In this document: positions 1 through 8,517 of the stretch, one piece after another | How positions within the stretch are numbered: the stretch's first letter is position 1 | Layout of the letters: every line of letters begins with the position of its first letter | Notes under the pieces: model-generated | Database searches by the model: none | Seen by the model: the letters and a program-made list of their open reading frames with translations, nothing else | What the model was told of the DNA's origin: nothing | Assembly (NCBI GenBank): GCA_900553465.1 | Contig: USDT01000026.1 | Coordinates: 1 to 38,820 of the forward strand | Reading direction: 5' to 3' | Length of the DNA stretch: 38,820 bases | Origin: an uncultured Prevotella sp. | GTDB taxonomy: Bacteria; Bacteroidota; Bacteroidia; Bacteroidales; Bacteroidaceae | Program-made: the position numbers and the translations under genes

Positions 1-460
1 TTGACTTTTTTTTGACAAAATAAAATCGCAAAAGAGATGTAAAGAAATGTTAAATACAGTATTATAAAGCCCATTTCAGTCCGAACGGCTTTGCAGTATA
101 CCCTGCAATGGATTGCCGTCAAATTCATTCTGCGTTCCGATAATGCCCATATCAGCCTCCGGTTTTGTCTGTTTCAGGGTGTGATATTGTGCATATCAGG
201 CCATGAAACGGGCTATATCACGTGCTGAAACGGTGCTTATTGCATGGCGAGGAAATATCTCTCGGATGTAAACGTCTGATGTTCAGTGTATTGTGTAATG
301 CTGTTATTTTTCGCGAATTTGTGTCCGAAGGAAGGTCTGCGCGCAAATTCTCATTTATTTTTCGGGGTAGAACAGAAAACTCGGACGGAAAAATCGCGGG
401 ATACTGAAAAATTGTAAGTTCCCAGATTATTTCTATTTCTGCGGAAAGAAACAAAGCCGA
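1..460 (-). repeat. Long intergenic repeat, copy A (left part cut by window edge)
   Basis: Reverse-oriented, diverged copy of the sequence at 22010-22708 and 31910-32605. Shared landmarks include AAAGAGATGTAAAGAAATG near 33-51, a 22-bp-period array at 133-242, and GGGGTAGAACAGAAAACTC at 364-382, which is identical in all three copies. Homology fades near 460. The part of the repeat distal to position 1 lies outside the window. A 61-codon frame at 222-407 (+) is retained in the other copies and is treated under findings. No transposase or clear terminal inverted repeat is visible. Confidence 0.85.
133..242 (-). repeat. 22-bp-period array, five units (inside copy A)
   Basis: Read on the minus strand, five consecutive 22-bp units start at 242, 220, 198, 176 and 154. 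The last four begin TGATAT, TGATAT, TGAAAC and TGATAT. The unit starting at 220 also carries GTTTCA and the unit starting at 198 ATATCA about 10 bases further on, so these two are imperfect dyads. The arrays at 22228-22337 and 32126-32235 are in exact register with this one. Confidence 0.85.
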
Positions 461-852
461 TATGGGACGGGAGTTGCTGTTTTTAATTATAACCAGTCAC
501 AGTTGAATTTCTGAGGAGGCATCAGTAATATAATTATATGGTGAATGTCATTGGGCTGAAGGTGGAAGGATAATACGATGTGCAGCCGTAATTGCGGCGT
601 TTGGCGAATGATGTGATGAGAAAGGAAAGACTGTTATGCCATGGCGTGTGGATGTATGGAAAGAGCGGGAAAAAGGAAAACCGCCGGATCATGGGATGAA
701 AAGCCATGAGCTCCGGCGGTTTTTTATCAGTGGATGTTCTTTCTTGTGCGATTTGCCTTTTGCCTTGTTGTCTGCCGTCGTGCATTGTCGTGCGGACGGA
801 GAGGCTGTATGTGGCCAGATGGCCGTTGGAGCCGCGTACTGCGGACAGCCCT
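461..852. other. Intergenic, no gene recognised
   Basis: Apart from the hairpin at 679-726 nothing convincing is seen here. Short open frames on both strands lack family resemblance and overlap each other, so no coding call is made. Confidence 0.6.
679..726. terminator. Bidirectional intrinsic terminator
   Basis: A perfect 9-bp stem AACCGCCGG/CCGGCGGTT (679-687 with 713-721) encloses an inner CATGG/CCATG stem (690-694 with 704-708). A T-run follows on the plus strand and a TTTTCCTTTTT stretch on the minus strand. It lies downstream of the leftward metallophosphoesterase gene and probably ends its transcript. Confidence 0.85.
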
Positions 853-2025
853 TTATCTGGCAAACGTCTTCCTGAACTTGTTCTTTCCGTCAAGTCCTGT
901 TATTGAGATGTCGATGCCCTCCTGTGTTATATCGGCGGCAAGGACGCTCTCGTTGGAGTTGACCACGACGGGAAACTTTATCATGTCTCCCGCCTCCTCA
1001 TACACATTGCGGTGAAGGTGTGCGCACAACATCAGATCGACACCGAGACTGTTCAGCGCAGGGACAAACTTCTCGAGAACCTCTTTCTGTCCGTGCCATA
1101 TGTCCTTCGAACGTGATGGCGGCATGTGTGCTATGACAATTCTGTACTTGGCACCGGTCACCAGTTTGTTGTCGGAAAGGCTTTCCAGCCACTTCTGTTG
1201 CTGCGTTCTGTAGTTGTCGTAGTCGGTTATGCCGCTGTATTCTATGTCTGAGTCGGGCTTGTCTTCTCCGGTATCAAGAACGATGAAGCACGCCGGACCT
1301 TGTCTGAACACATAATATAGATGTGGCTCCTCGGGCGAGAAATATTCATGGAACGACGTGGCGAACTCGCCTCTCGTCTCATGATTGCCGCGTGCATAGT
1401 ACATTAGCTTCTGCGAGGCGAACAGTTCAACACTCGTGTTCATGAACCCTTCGAACACCGATTTCTTGTCGGCGAACGACGATACCATGTCGCCGTTGAA
1501 CACCACGAAGTCCTTGTCGTCGTATGCGGCGAGCTCGAGCAGCTTCGGAATGAGGTCGCTGCGTCCGTGAATGTCGTTGAGCATGACGAACGAAACGGCA
1601 TCTTTTGTGTAGTCGCTCGTTGTGAACTTCAGCGGTTGTTTTCTGAAAACATTGGTCGCCGCAACGTCTCCGTATATAACCTTCGTGCCTTTATGAGACA
1701 GGATTTCCTTTGAATAGATGCGGTAGCGGTAGGTTGTTGCAGGCTGCAGGCCCTCTATCTTCACTGTGTGCACCGTAGAAGCGTTCTTCACACCGTTGGT
1801 GGTGTCGAAATACTTCGTACGCTCCTCACTGTAGAAATGAGTGCCGTCGTCGGGCGCAATCTCAACCCATCCCACGGAAACCGTGTCCGACTCCCACACT
1901 ATTGTGGCCTCGTCGGCCTTTACGTTCTGCAGATACGGACCGTACAGTATCTTTATTTTGGCGTCCGCATATACTGCCGATATCATGCAGATAAGCGCTG
2001 TTGCAAGAATCTTTCCTGTTCTCAT
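853..2025 (-). CDS. Secreted metallophosphoesterase with N-terminal Fn3-like domain
   Basis: A 390-residue protein with a cleavable-looking signal peptide (about 1-22), so probably periplasmic or exported. Residues about 28-135 resemble the fibronectin-III-like domain found in front of purple acid phosphatases. The calcineurin-like metallophosphoesterase domain follows with its metal-binding blocks in order: DIH at 151-153, GD at 178-179, GNHE at 213-216, a histidine at 300 and AHLH at 335-338. The last block has Ala where the family usually has Gly (GHxH), while both histidines are kept. The family hydrolyses phosphomonoesters or diesters with a two-metal centre; the substrate here cannot be told. 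A terminator lies between it and the upstream S46 peptidase gene, so it may have its own promoter. Confidence 0.88.
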   Translation of the reverse strand: MRTGKILATALICMISAVYADAKIKILYGPYLQNVKADEATIVWESDTVSVGWVEIAPDDGTHFYSEERTKYFDTTNGVKNASTVHTVKIEGLQPATTYRYRIYSKEILSHKGTKVIYGDVAATNVFRKQPLKFTTSDYTKDAVSFVMLNDIHGRSDLIPKLLELAAYDDKDFVVFNGDMVSSFADKKSVFEGFMNTSVELFASQKLMYYARGNHETRGEFATSFHEYFSPEEPHLYYVFRQGPACFIVLDTGEDKPDSDIEYSGITDYDNYRTQQQKWLESLSDNKLVTGAKYRIVIAHMPPSRSKDIWHGQKEVLEKFVPALNSLGVDLMLCAHLHRNVYEEAGDMIKFPVVVNSNESVLAADITQEGIDISITGLDGKNKFRKTFAR

Positions 2026-2061
2026 AGGGTGTGTATTTTGGTATTTGTTGGTTGTATAAGG

Positions 2062-2095
2062 AAAAATCCGGTGCGGGAACGGTGTTCCCGCCGGA
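2062..2095 (-). terminator. Intrinsic terminator after the S46 peptidase gene
   Basis: Perfect stem GCGGGAAC/GTTCCCGC (2073-2080 with 2084-2091) with a 3-base loop, lengthened by TCCG/CGGA. On the minus strand it is followed by five T residues (2062-2066). It starts just past the stop codon of the leftward peptidase gene. Confidence 0.8.
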
Positions 2096-2098
2096 TGA

Positions 2099-4216
2099 TT
2101 ATCGTGCGTTGATTTCTCTGAGCAGACGGTCAGCGTGTCCCCACTTGTCCATCATGAACAGCACGTAGCGTATGTCTACGCCGATGCAACGTGCCAGGCG
2201 AGTGTCGAAGTGGATGTCGCTTGAGAGAGAATCCCAGTTGCCGTCGAATGCAAGTCCGATGAGTTCGCCTCTTCCGTTGAACATCGGCGAACCGCTGTTA
2301 CCGCCGGTGATGTCGTTGTTGGTGAGGAAGCAGAGCTGCATCTTGCCTGTTGTCTTGTCGGTGTACATGCCGAAGTCCTTGCTTGAAAGCAGTTCCTTCA
2401 TTATCGGTTCGGCAGCGTACTCGATGTTCTCGTCGGCACGGTTCATCTTCTCAACGATGCTCTCGGCTGTTGTATAGTAGCCAGACGGTTTGCCGCCGAG
2501 CTCATATCCGCCTACCTGACCGTAGCTCAGACGCATTGTGAAGTTGGCGTCAGAGTAGTGGGGCAGGTCCTGCTCCATGCGGAGTTTGGCGTCGCAGAGA
2601 TAGCGCTCCTGCATTTCGATCTCGTCGTTCACCGGTATGAGTTCCTCGCGGAGAGCTCCCAGCGCCTCGATGAGGTCTATTCCGTACTGTACACCCGGAT
2701 CTTTCTTGTATGATTTAGAGTTGAAGTAGATTTTCTCACCCTTCTTCATGATTACAGACTTGCTGTAGAGATAATCCACGTATTTTGTGTAGTCGCCCTT
2801 GAATTTCTTTTTTATGGTCTTGTAGAAGTCAGGCAGCTCAGACGGATCAACCTGTTCTGCGAAGTTCTTCAGCAGTGCGGCCATCACCTCTTTGTCGAGA
2901 GCCTCGTCCCACTCTTCGCTGTTGTCGGCGAATTCTACGTATTGTTTCTTAGGATTGTCCTTCGGACCTTTCACCTCCATACCGTTGGATAGCATGAATG
3001 CACGTGTTGTGAATTCGTTTGTACGGCCGAAAGTCTCGCTGAAGAGAGTGAGCGTACGCATCACGTCGAAGCGCTTTTTGTAGAGTTCTGCCATCTTGTC
3101 GAAGTCGAGTTTGCCCTTGAGTATGCCGGTCTGTTCCTGATACTGGCGTATGCGCTTCTCGTATTCCTGCTTCTGGTTGATGATTCCGATGCTGTCGATA
3201 CATTTGTTCATACCGATGGAGTTCTTCCAGTAGTTGGAGCTCTGAGCGTATTTTGAGTCGTACTTGATGCGGACAGCCTCGTTGGCGCGCATGTGGCGTA
3301 TCATTATTTCCTGCTTGATGCCGCGCACCTGAGCACGAGGAGCGTTCTGTGCGTCGCGCATTTCATGTATTCCGTACGATGAGAGGTAACGCTCGGTAGA
3401 ACCCGGATAACCCATTGTCATGGCGAAATCGCCGTCCTTGTAACCATCGAGCGACACCTGTGCCCAGTGTTCCGGACGATAAGGTACGTTGTCCTTTGAG
3501 TATTCGGCCGGACCGTTTGTCTTCGGATCGGCGTAGATGCGGAATACGGAGAAGTCGCAAGTCTGGCGCGGCCACATCCAGTTGTCGGTCTCGCCACCGT
3601 ATTTACCCATTGACTTCGGGATGGTGAAGACCAGTCGCAGGTCGGTGAAGTCGCGGTAAGTTGTGGCATAATATCTGTTACCTTCGTAGAAAGGCTTTAT
3701 CTCCAGACGCAGAGTGCTGTCGTTGGCCTTAACGTCTTTCGACATGGCGTTCTCAAGAGAGTCGAGCAACTGTTCCTGACGGTCGATGCTCATTTCCTGT
3801 ATTCCGAATCCGTTGACGTAGTCGGTGATGTCCTTCTGGTCGACCATGAAGCTGACGAACATATCCTCATTGGGCAGTTCCTCCTCATAGCTCTTGGCGT
3901 AGAAACCGTTGAGCATGTAGTCGTGCTCTACTGTTGAATGGCTGCGGATTGCCTCGAAACCGCAGTGGTGGTTTGTGAACACCAGACCGTCCGGTGACAC
4001 AACGACACCCGAACAGAATCCTGAGAAATTCACCACAGTATTCTTTATCGCGTCATTGCTCGAATATAAGTTTTCGTATGGCAGAGCGAAGCCGTAGCTC
4101 TGCATCTGTTCAAAGACAGGCTTTGGCAGATCGAAAAGAGTCCACATGCCTTCATCGGCGTGTGCGGCCGTTCCCGTAGCGAGTAGTGCCGACAATAATA
4201 ATGTCTTGATTTTCAT
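2099..4216 (-). CDS. S46-family dipeptidyl-peptidase (DPP7-like)
   Basis: A 705-residue exported serine peptidase of the S46 family, about the usual family length, with a signal peptide ending near residue 20. The chymotrypsin-like halves are visible: FTNHHCGFEAI around 80-90 carries the catalytic His, and TGGNSGSP at 637-644 carries the nucleophile Ser (about 641). These periplasmic enzymes cut dipeptides from the N-terminus of oligopeptides and feed asaccharolytic or mixed growth of Bacteroidales. FDGN at 657-660 has Gly where, as I recall, DPP11 enzymes (Asp/Glu specific) have Arg; this favours DPP7-type preference for hydrophobic P1 residues (inference). The stop of the upstream flippase gene is only about 40 bases away, so co-transcription is likely. 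Confidence 0.93.
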   Translation of the reverse strand: MKIKTLLLSALLATGTAAHADEGMWTLFDLPKPVFEQMQSYGFALPYENLYSSNDAIKNTVVNFSGFCSGVVVSPDGLVFTNHHCGFEAIRSHSTVEHDYMLNGFYAKSYEEELPNEDMFVSFMVDQKDITDYVNGFGIQEMSIDRQEQLLDSLENAMSKDVKANDSTLRLEIKPFYEGNRYYATTYRDFTDLRLVFTIPKSMGKYGGETDNWMWPRQTCDFSVFRIYADPKTNGPAEYSKDNVPYRPEHWAQVSLDGYKDGDFAMTMGYPGSTERYLSSYGIHEMRDAQNAPRAQVRGIKQEIMIRHMRANEAVRIKYDSKYAQSSNYWKNSIGMNKCIDSIGIINQKQEYEKRIRQYQEQTGILKGKLDFDKMAELYKKRFDVMRTLTLFSETFGRTNEFTTRAFMLSNGMEVKGPKDNPKKQYVEFADNSEEWDEALDKEVMAALLKNFAEQVDPSELPDFYKTIKKKFKGDYTKYVDYLYSKSVIMKKGEKIYFNSKSYKKDPGVQYGIDLIEALGALREELIPVNDEIEMQERYLCDAKLRMEQDLPHYSDANFTMRLSYGQVGGYELGGKPSGYYTTAESIVEKMNRADENIEYAAEPIMKELLSSKDFGMYTDKTTGKMQLCFLTNNDITGGNSGSPMFNGRGELIGLAFDGNWDSLSSDIHFDTRLARCIGVDIRYVLFMMDKWGHADRLLREINAR

Positions 4217-4257
4217 AAATCCTTTGTTTGATGTTTTGTTTAATGTATTGTGTTTTA

Positions 4258-5766
4258 TTATGATTTGTTCTTTCTGAAATACTTGCCTATGACGGGCAGT
4301 CCGCTCAGAGGCAGGTCACGCTTCACTATCATGGCGGTGAAGAGCAGTATGAGCAACGTGTTGACAGCAAGCGCGGCCCATACGGGCAGGTTGGAGTTTG
4401 TCTCTGTCATGGCGGCGAACATCACCAGCGCCACACCTGTGTAGAGCGCCATTTCCTTCACCGGATAAGCTATCGGATAATGTTTCTGTCCGACGAAATA
4501 GGAGAGCAGCATGGCTGTGCCGTATCCGGCGAAGCCTCCCCAGGCGCATGCCATGTAGCCGTAGCGCGGTACGAAGATGACGTTTACGAGTATAAGCACA
4601 AGGCATCCCGCACCTGAGAACCATGCACCCCAGATGGTTTTGTCGATGAGTTTGTACCAGAATGACAGGTTGAAGTAAACGCCCATCATGATCTCGGCTG
4701 CCATGACGATGGGCACAACCTTAAGTCCGCTCCAGTAGTCGCGGCCGATGAGATGGCGCAGAATGTCCATGTAGCCCACCACGACGAGGAATGCCAGTAG
4801 CGTGAAGATGAGAAAATACTTCATGGCTTTGGCGTAAGTCTCCCGGTTGTCCTTGTCTTTCGACTTGCCGAAGACAAATGGCTCGTAGGCGTAGCGGAAC
4901 GCCTGGGTTATCATTGCCATTATCATGGCTATCTTGCTCGCCGCACCGTAGATGCCCAGCTGGGCGTGGGCGTCAGCGTTCTTATATATGTAGGGGAAAA
5001 GAATCTTATCGGCAGTCTGGTTCAGGATGCCCGCAATGCCGAGTACAAGAATAGGCCAGCTGTATGAAAGCATGCGTCGCAGCAGGGCGCGGTCGAACAC
5101 ATAACGGAAGCCGGTGAGCTCTTTCAGCAGACAGAACATGAGCGACGCGGAGCAGAACAGATTGATGTAGAACACGTAGCCCACGCCAACCTCCGGGCTG
5201 TAGATTTTTCCCACCAGTGAGTCGGCGCCGCCGTTATCATAGAGTGCGGGCAGAAGGAGGAAGAACACGAGGTTGAGTGCTATGGTGAGCACGATGTTGA
5301 ACAGCTTGAGTGCCGCGAACTTCACCGGGCGTTTCTTGTAGCGCAGATAGGCGAAGGGTATGCACTGGAAGGCATCGAGAGCCACGGCGATGGCCATTAC
5401 CCATACATACGACGGATGGTCGGCATAGCCCATGGCGCCGGATATCGGCCCTATGAACGTCAGAATAATCACGACGAACAGCAGCGATGTGAAGCCCACG
5501 GCTGTCAGTGTGGTGGAATATACCTTCTTCGGAGCCTCGCCCTCCTTGTTGGCGAAGCGGAAGAAAGTGGTCTCCATGCCGTAGGTCAGGATGACGAGCA
5601 GCAGCGCCGTGTAGGCATAGACATTGGTTATGACGCCGTAGCCGCCGCTTGCTGCCGACAGCTTGGCCGTGTAGAGCGGCACGAGCAGATAGTTGAGGAA
5701 ACGTCCAACGATGCTGCTCAATCCATAAATAGCAGTATCTTTTGCAAGAGAAGATAGTCCAGCCAT
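4258..5766 (-). CDS. Wzx/MATE-type polysaccharide flippase
   Basis: A multi-spanning inner-membrane protein of about 502 residues with roughly a dozen hydrophobic segments. It has the layout of the polysaccharide biosynthesis (Wzx/RfbX) branch of the MVF/MATE superfamily, including the N-terminal amphipathic GLSSLAKDTAIYGLSSI stretch and Arg/Lys-rich cytoplasmic loops. Such proteins flip undecaprenyl-linked oligosaccharides for LPS, capsule or glycoprotein synthesis. The frame stays open 24 codons upstream (to 5838), but those codons come from an A/T-rich repeat. I chose the ATG at 5766, where family-like sequence begins. No glycosyltransferases are adjacent, so the glycan is unknown. The start lies 10 bases from the S23 cassette boundary. 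Confidence 0.88.
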   Translation of the reverse strand: MAGLSSLAKDTAIYGLSSIVGRFLNYLLVPLYTAKLSAASGGYGVITNVYAYTALLLVILTYGMETTFFRFANKEGEAPKKVYSTTLTAVGFTSLLFVVIILTFIGPISGAMGYADHPSYVWVMAIAVALDAFQCIPFAYLRYKKRPVKFAALKLFNIVLTIALNLVFFLLLPALYDNGGADSLVGKIYSPEVGVGYVFYINLFCSASLMFCLLKELTGFRYVFDRALLRRMLSYSWPILVLGIAGILNQTADKILFPYIYKNADAHAQLGIYGAASKIAMIMAMITQAFRYAYEPFVFGKSKDKDNRETYAKAMKYFLIFTLLAFLVVVGYMDILRHLIGRDYWSGLKVVPIVMAAEIMMGVYFNLSFWYKLIDKTIWGAWFSGAGCLVLILVNVIFVPRYGYMACAWGGFAGYGTAMLLSYFVGQKHYPIAYPVKEMALYTGVALVMFAAMTETNSNLPVWAALAVNTLLILLFTAMIVKRDLPLSGLPVIGKYFRKNKS

Positions 5767-5776
5767 ATTCTTAAAT

Positions 5777-5808
5777 GTAAAAAAGTAAAACGGTAAAAAA
5801 GTAAAGCA
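5777..5808 (+). repeat. GTAAAANN x4 array, left flank of the S23 cassette
   Basis: Four exact 8-bp-period units beginning GTAAA at 5777, 5785, 5793 and 5801. The same motif occurs in inverted orientation at 6384-6414, on the other side of the four-helix-bundle gene. Confidence 0.85.
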
Positions 5809-5856
5809 CAGAAGATAATACATATTTGTATGAAACACTTATGTGTCTTTGTGACA

Positions 5857-6156
5857 TTACTTTTTATCGCATTTATCCTTTAATTTATTAATTATGTTTA
5901 TCAATGTTCCTATTATTGTGTTCACATCATTCAGCAATGATTCGTAAGCCTTGGCGGTTATGAAACCGGCTTCATGTAGAAGCTCAAGCCAGTAACGTGT
6001 TTCGCTGGCTTCTTTCAAAGCTATTTTCTGTTTGTTTATATAGTCAGCATCACTTTGCGCAAATACGCTTTCGGCTACATTTGCGCCGATGCTTGTTCCA
6101 CTCCGGTATATCTGTCGAGACATGATCTGCTCATGTTGGCTGTCGCGCAAGAACAC
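5857..6156 (-). CDS. Four-helix-bundle protein (S23/IVP family), start codon uncertain
   Basis: Small helical protein of the S23 ribosomal intervening-sequence / four-helix-bundle family (TIGR02436-like). It is recognised by RSGTSIGANVAES, the ALKEASETRYWLELLHEAGF helix and a Lys-rich C-terminus. Relatives occur in 23S rRNA intervening sequences and, as Avd, in diversity-generating retroelements; the cellular role of stand-alone copies is unknown. The first usable start in frame is a GTG at 6156, giving 99 residues against about 120 in the family. The frame remains open to 6259, and the upstream codons encode KENTIYKLCKKFALRIIRL, which matches the usual family N-terminus, yet no ATG, GTG or TTG precedes it. 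Either initiation is non-canonical or the start has been lost. The gene is bracketed by inverted GTAAAANN arrays. Confidence 0.8.
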   Translation of the reverse strand: MFLRDSQHEQIMSRQIYRSGTSIGANVAESVFAQSDADYINKQKIALKEASETRYWLELLHEAGFITAKAYESLLNDVNTIIGTLINIINKLKDKCDKK

Positions 6157-6383
6157 ACAAAGGCGTATAATTCTCAGTGCGAATTTCTTGCATAACTTAT
6201 ATATCGTGTTCTCTTTATCGCCAGTCGTAAGCTTTTCCGTCTCTCTTTTTATTTTTTATCGTTTTATTTTCTCCAGTTTTTTCTTTCTCTCTTTAATTCT
6301 TTATTATTTCAATCTCTTCCGTTTTCCGTTCTTTTTTATTTTTCCTCGCTCTATATATGTGTCTTTTCCCGCTCTTAATTTAA

Positions 6384-6414
6384 TTTTTTACCTTTTTACT
6401 CTTTACCATTTTAC
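6384..6414 (-). repeat. GTAAAANN x4 array, right flank of the S23 cassette
   Basis: On the minus strand, units beginning GTAAA start at 6414, 6406, 6399 and 6391 (spacing 8, 7 and 8). This is the inverted counterpart of 5777-5808. It lies within a pyrimidine-rich (plus strand) tract running from about 6240, and ends 2 bases from the stop codon of the next gene. Confidence 0.85.
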
Positions 6415-6416
6415 CT

Positions 6417-7646
6417 TTAAAAGAACATGTAGCATACGGCTATCGCTGCCAGAATACCGGCAAGATCGGCCAGCAGTCCGCAGGCCACGGCGTGGCGGGT
6501 GTAGCGTACTCCCACGCTGCCGAAGTAGACGGCGAGGATGTAGAACGTGGTGTCTGTGGAGCCTTGGAACACGCAGCTCAGACGGCCTACGAACGAGTCG
6601 GCACCGTAAGTGGTCATGGCGTCAACCATCATTCCGCGTGCTCCGCTGCCCGAGAGAGGTTTCATGATTGCCGTTGGCAGCGCGCCCACGAAGTCGGAGT
6701 TGCCTCCGCATGCCTCCACAAGCCAGCGCACACCATTGATTAGCACGTCCATAGCGCCAGAAGCACGGAACACTCCGATGGCCACGAGCATTGCGATAAG
6801 ATAGGGAATGATGCGCACGGCGGTGGAGAAACCGTCCTTCGCACCTTCTATGAAGGCGTCGTAAACGTTCACTTTCTTCCTCACGCCGGCCAGAATGAAC
6901 ACTATGATGATGAGAAACAGCAGTATGTTGGCTGCCGATGTGCTCACAGTACCCATCGTCACCTTGTCCATGCTGCCGAAGCCCCATATTATCGCCGCCA
7001 CAGCCACGCACATACCGCCGAGCGTGAGCACCATGGTGCGGTTGAGCAGATTGATGCGCTGATAGAGTGAAGTGGCGATGATGCCGGCCATAGTGGAGCA
7101 GAAGGTGGCGAGCAGCAGTGGTATGAATACGTCGGTGGGTTGCGCCGCGCCCATCTGCGCACGGTAAACCATGATGGATACGGGAATTATGGTCAGTCCC
7201 GACGTGTTGAGCACGAGGAACATTATCATGGGGTTGGTGGCCGTGTCCTTGCGTTTGTTTAGCGTCTGGAGCTGCTCCATGGCCTTCAGTCCGAGTGGAG
7301 TGGCGGCGTTGTCGAGGCCCAGCATGTTGGCCGCGATGTTCATGAAGATTGATCCTGTTGCTGGATGGCCCTTGGGAATGTCGGGAAAAAGGCGTGTGAA
7401 CACCGGCGAGAGCACCCGCGCCAAAGCGTTGACCACTCCGCCCCGCTCGCCAATCTTCATGATTCCGAGCCATAGTGACAATACTCCCGTGAGTCCTATT
7501 GAAATTTCGAACGCCGTCTTCGACGTGTCGAAGGTTGAATTCATGATTGCGGGAAAAACCTCGGTGTCGCCCATGAACACCAGCCGCACCACGGCAATGG
7601 CGAAGGCTATGACGAAGAATGCTATCCAGATGTAGTTGAGAACCAT
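6417..7646 (-). CDS. SpmA-SpmB fusion, nucleoside-recognition (Gate) domain membrane protein
   Basis: A 409-residue polytopic membrane protein made of two Gate-domain halves. The SpmA-like half (about 1-200) has TSKTAFEISIGLTGVLSLWLG and NMLGLDNAATPLGLKAME. The SpmB-like half (about 245-409) has VRIIPYLIAMLVAIGVFRASG, PLSGSGARGMM and STDTTFYILAVYFGSVGVR. Firmicutes encode the halves as separate spore maturation genes; in non-sporulating Bacteroidetes the fused form is common and its transport substrate is not established. It is the first gene of the leftward block. A -7-like element lies about 95 bases upstream. Confidence 0.9.
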   Translation of the reverse strand: MVLNYIWIAFFVIAFAIAVVRLVFMGDTEVFPAIMNSTFDTSKTAFEISIGLTGVLSLWLGIMKIGERGGVVNALARVLSPVFTRLFPDIPKGHPATGSIFMNIAANMLGLDNAATPLGLKAMEQLQTLNKRKDTATNPMIMFLVLNTSGLTIIPVSIMVYRAQMGAAQPTDVFIPLLLATFCSTMAGIIATSLYQRINLLNRTMVLTLGGMCVAVAAIIWGFGSMDKVTMGTVSTSAANILLFLIIIVFILAGVRKKVNVYDAFIEGAKDGFSTAVRIIPYLIAMLVAIGVFRASGAMDVLINGVRWLVEACGGNSDFVGALPTAIMKPLSGSGARGMMVDAMTTYGADSFVGRLSCVFQGSTDTTFYILAVYFGSVGVRYTRHAVACGLLADLAGILAAIAVCYMFF

Positions 7647-7738
7647 CGGTATGGATGTGTTTTTAAGTAAGAATATGAGAACTGTGCCGGCTTTGACCGC
7701 ATATCGGCATGGTCTCCAGTATGTTACGTTTCGAACTG

Positions 7739-7746
7739 CAAATTTA
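7739..7746 (-). promoter_or_regulatory. Possible -7 element for the Spm-like gene
   Basis: On the minus strand TAAATTTG fits the Bacteroidetes -7 consensus TAnnTTTG, about 90 bases upstream of the start. A TTTG lies 12 bases further upstream, closer than the usual -33 spacing, so this is only a candidate. Confidence 0.35.
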
Positions 7747-8034
7747 TGAATTAGTTTGCAAATGGTAAAATATTTTATATTAATATTATTAATGTGACGG
7801 CCGATATGACATCGGCGGATATATTGTAACGGTGGCCGTTGAAGGTGGAAAATGAGGGTCGGACATAAGGGAGAGTGTTAAAAAACGCATGGCGCGGGAG
7901 GGCTGAAAATCGATTTTTCGGGAGCGAATGAAGGTTTGCGGCTGAATTTCGCAGTTTTCGTGATGTTCGTGTATTTTGTTGACAGATAGGAAGTTATGCC
8001 TTTTTAGATAAATGACGTGCGCTTTGTGTGCTTG

Positions 8035-8144
8035 TAAGAAAGGCCGTTTCGTGGTGCGATATGGGCTTTTTCATGTGATGGAATAGCCTGTATCATCGCC
8101 TGAAACGGGCCATACGGAGATGTAAAAAAGACTTTTTCGTCCTG
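8035..8144 (+). repeat. 22-bp-period array, five units (stand-alone)
   Basis: Units start at 8035, 8057, 8079, 8101 and 8123. Shared features in register are GGC or close variants around positions 8-10, and TTTC- or TATC-like sequence around 13-16 in the first three and the fifth. The unit at 8057 begins CGATATGGGC and the unit at 8101 begins TGAAACGGGC, echoing the TGATAT/TGAAAC units in copies A-C. There is no ~700-bp repeat around it that I can recognise. Confidence 0.65.
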
Positions 8145-8236
8145 TATACTCCGCTATGGTAGCATGAGATATCGTTTCTCCGTTCTGGAAAAAGGCATAT
8201 TATGTGGTTGCGGCGTTGTAGATTTCGAAAAATGAT

Positions 8237-8254
8237 ATGTTAAAAAATTAACAT
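8237..8254. promoter_or_regulatory. Perfect dyad, possible operator upstream of GH95
   Basis: ATGTTAA-AAAA-TTAACAT is a perfect 7-bp inverted repeat around a 4-base centre, about 265 bases upstream of the GH95 start. It could be a regulator site. In AT-rich DNA such dyads also arise by chance. Confidence 0.35.
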
Positions 8255-8517
8255 CCGTTAGCACGGCGTGGCGTTTTCGGTCTGCTTTTTGATGATGCCG
8301 TAAGGAGCATGGACTTATGTGTTTGCTAGGCGCCTCATGATTGCGTAGAACGGCAGTGCGACAACATTTATGGTATTCTTTTTTCGATTTTTCTTGTTTT
8401 CGGTTGTTCTGTCATATATACCCATTATGGTTTTGTGGCCTTCCGCGCTCCATGCATATGTCTGTATTGCTTAGGATGCTGGTGGCCGTGACTGCACCGG
8501 AAAATCTTCTGTACGCT

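Larger units (their letters stand above)
7647..8517. other. Long divergent intergenic region
   Basis: About 870 bases between the leftward Spm-like gene and the rightward GH95 gene. It holds a -7-like element for the leftward gene (7739-7746), a 22-bp-period array (8035-8144) and a perfect AT-rich dyad (8237-8254). The GH95 frame stays open through 8341-8517, but that stretch reads like untranslated leader. No other gene is seen. Confidence 0.7.

Noticed and set aside
5767..5838. Upstream start for the flippase gene
   Set aside because: These 24 codons are derived from the GTAAAANN array region and are not family-like; the ATG at 5766 matches the usual flippase N-terminus.
6089..6667. Plus-strand 192-codon frame through the pyrimidine-rich tract
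   Set aside because: Its Phe/Ser/Leu-rich composition is a by-product of the T/C-rich strand, and it runs antisense into two recognised genes.
8341..8517. N-terminal extension of the GH95 protein
   Set aside because: The extra 59 codons would bury the signal peptide; the ATG at 8518 gives a normal secretion signal.
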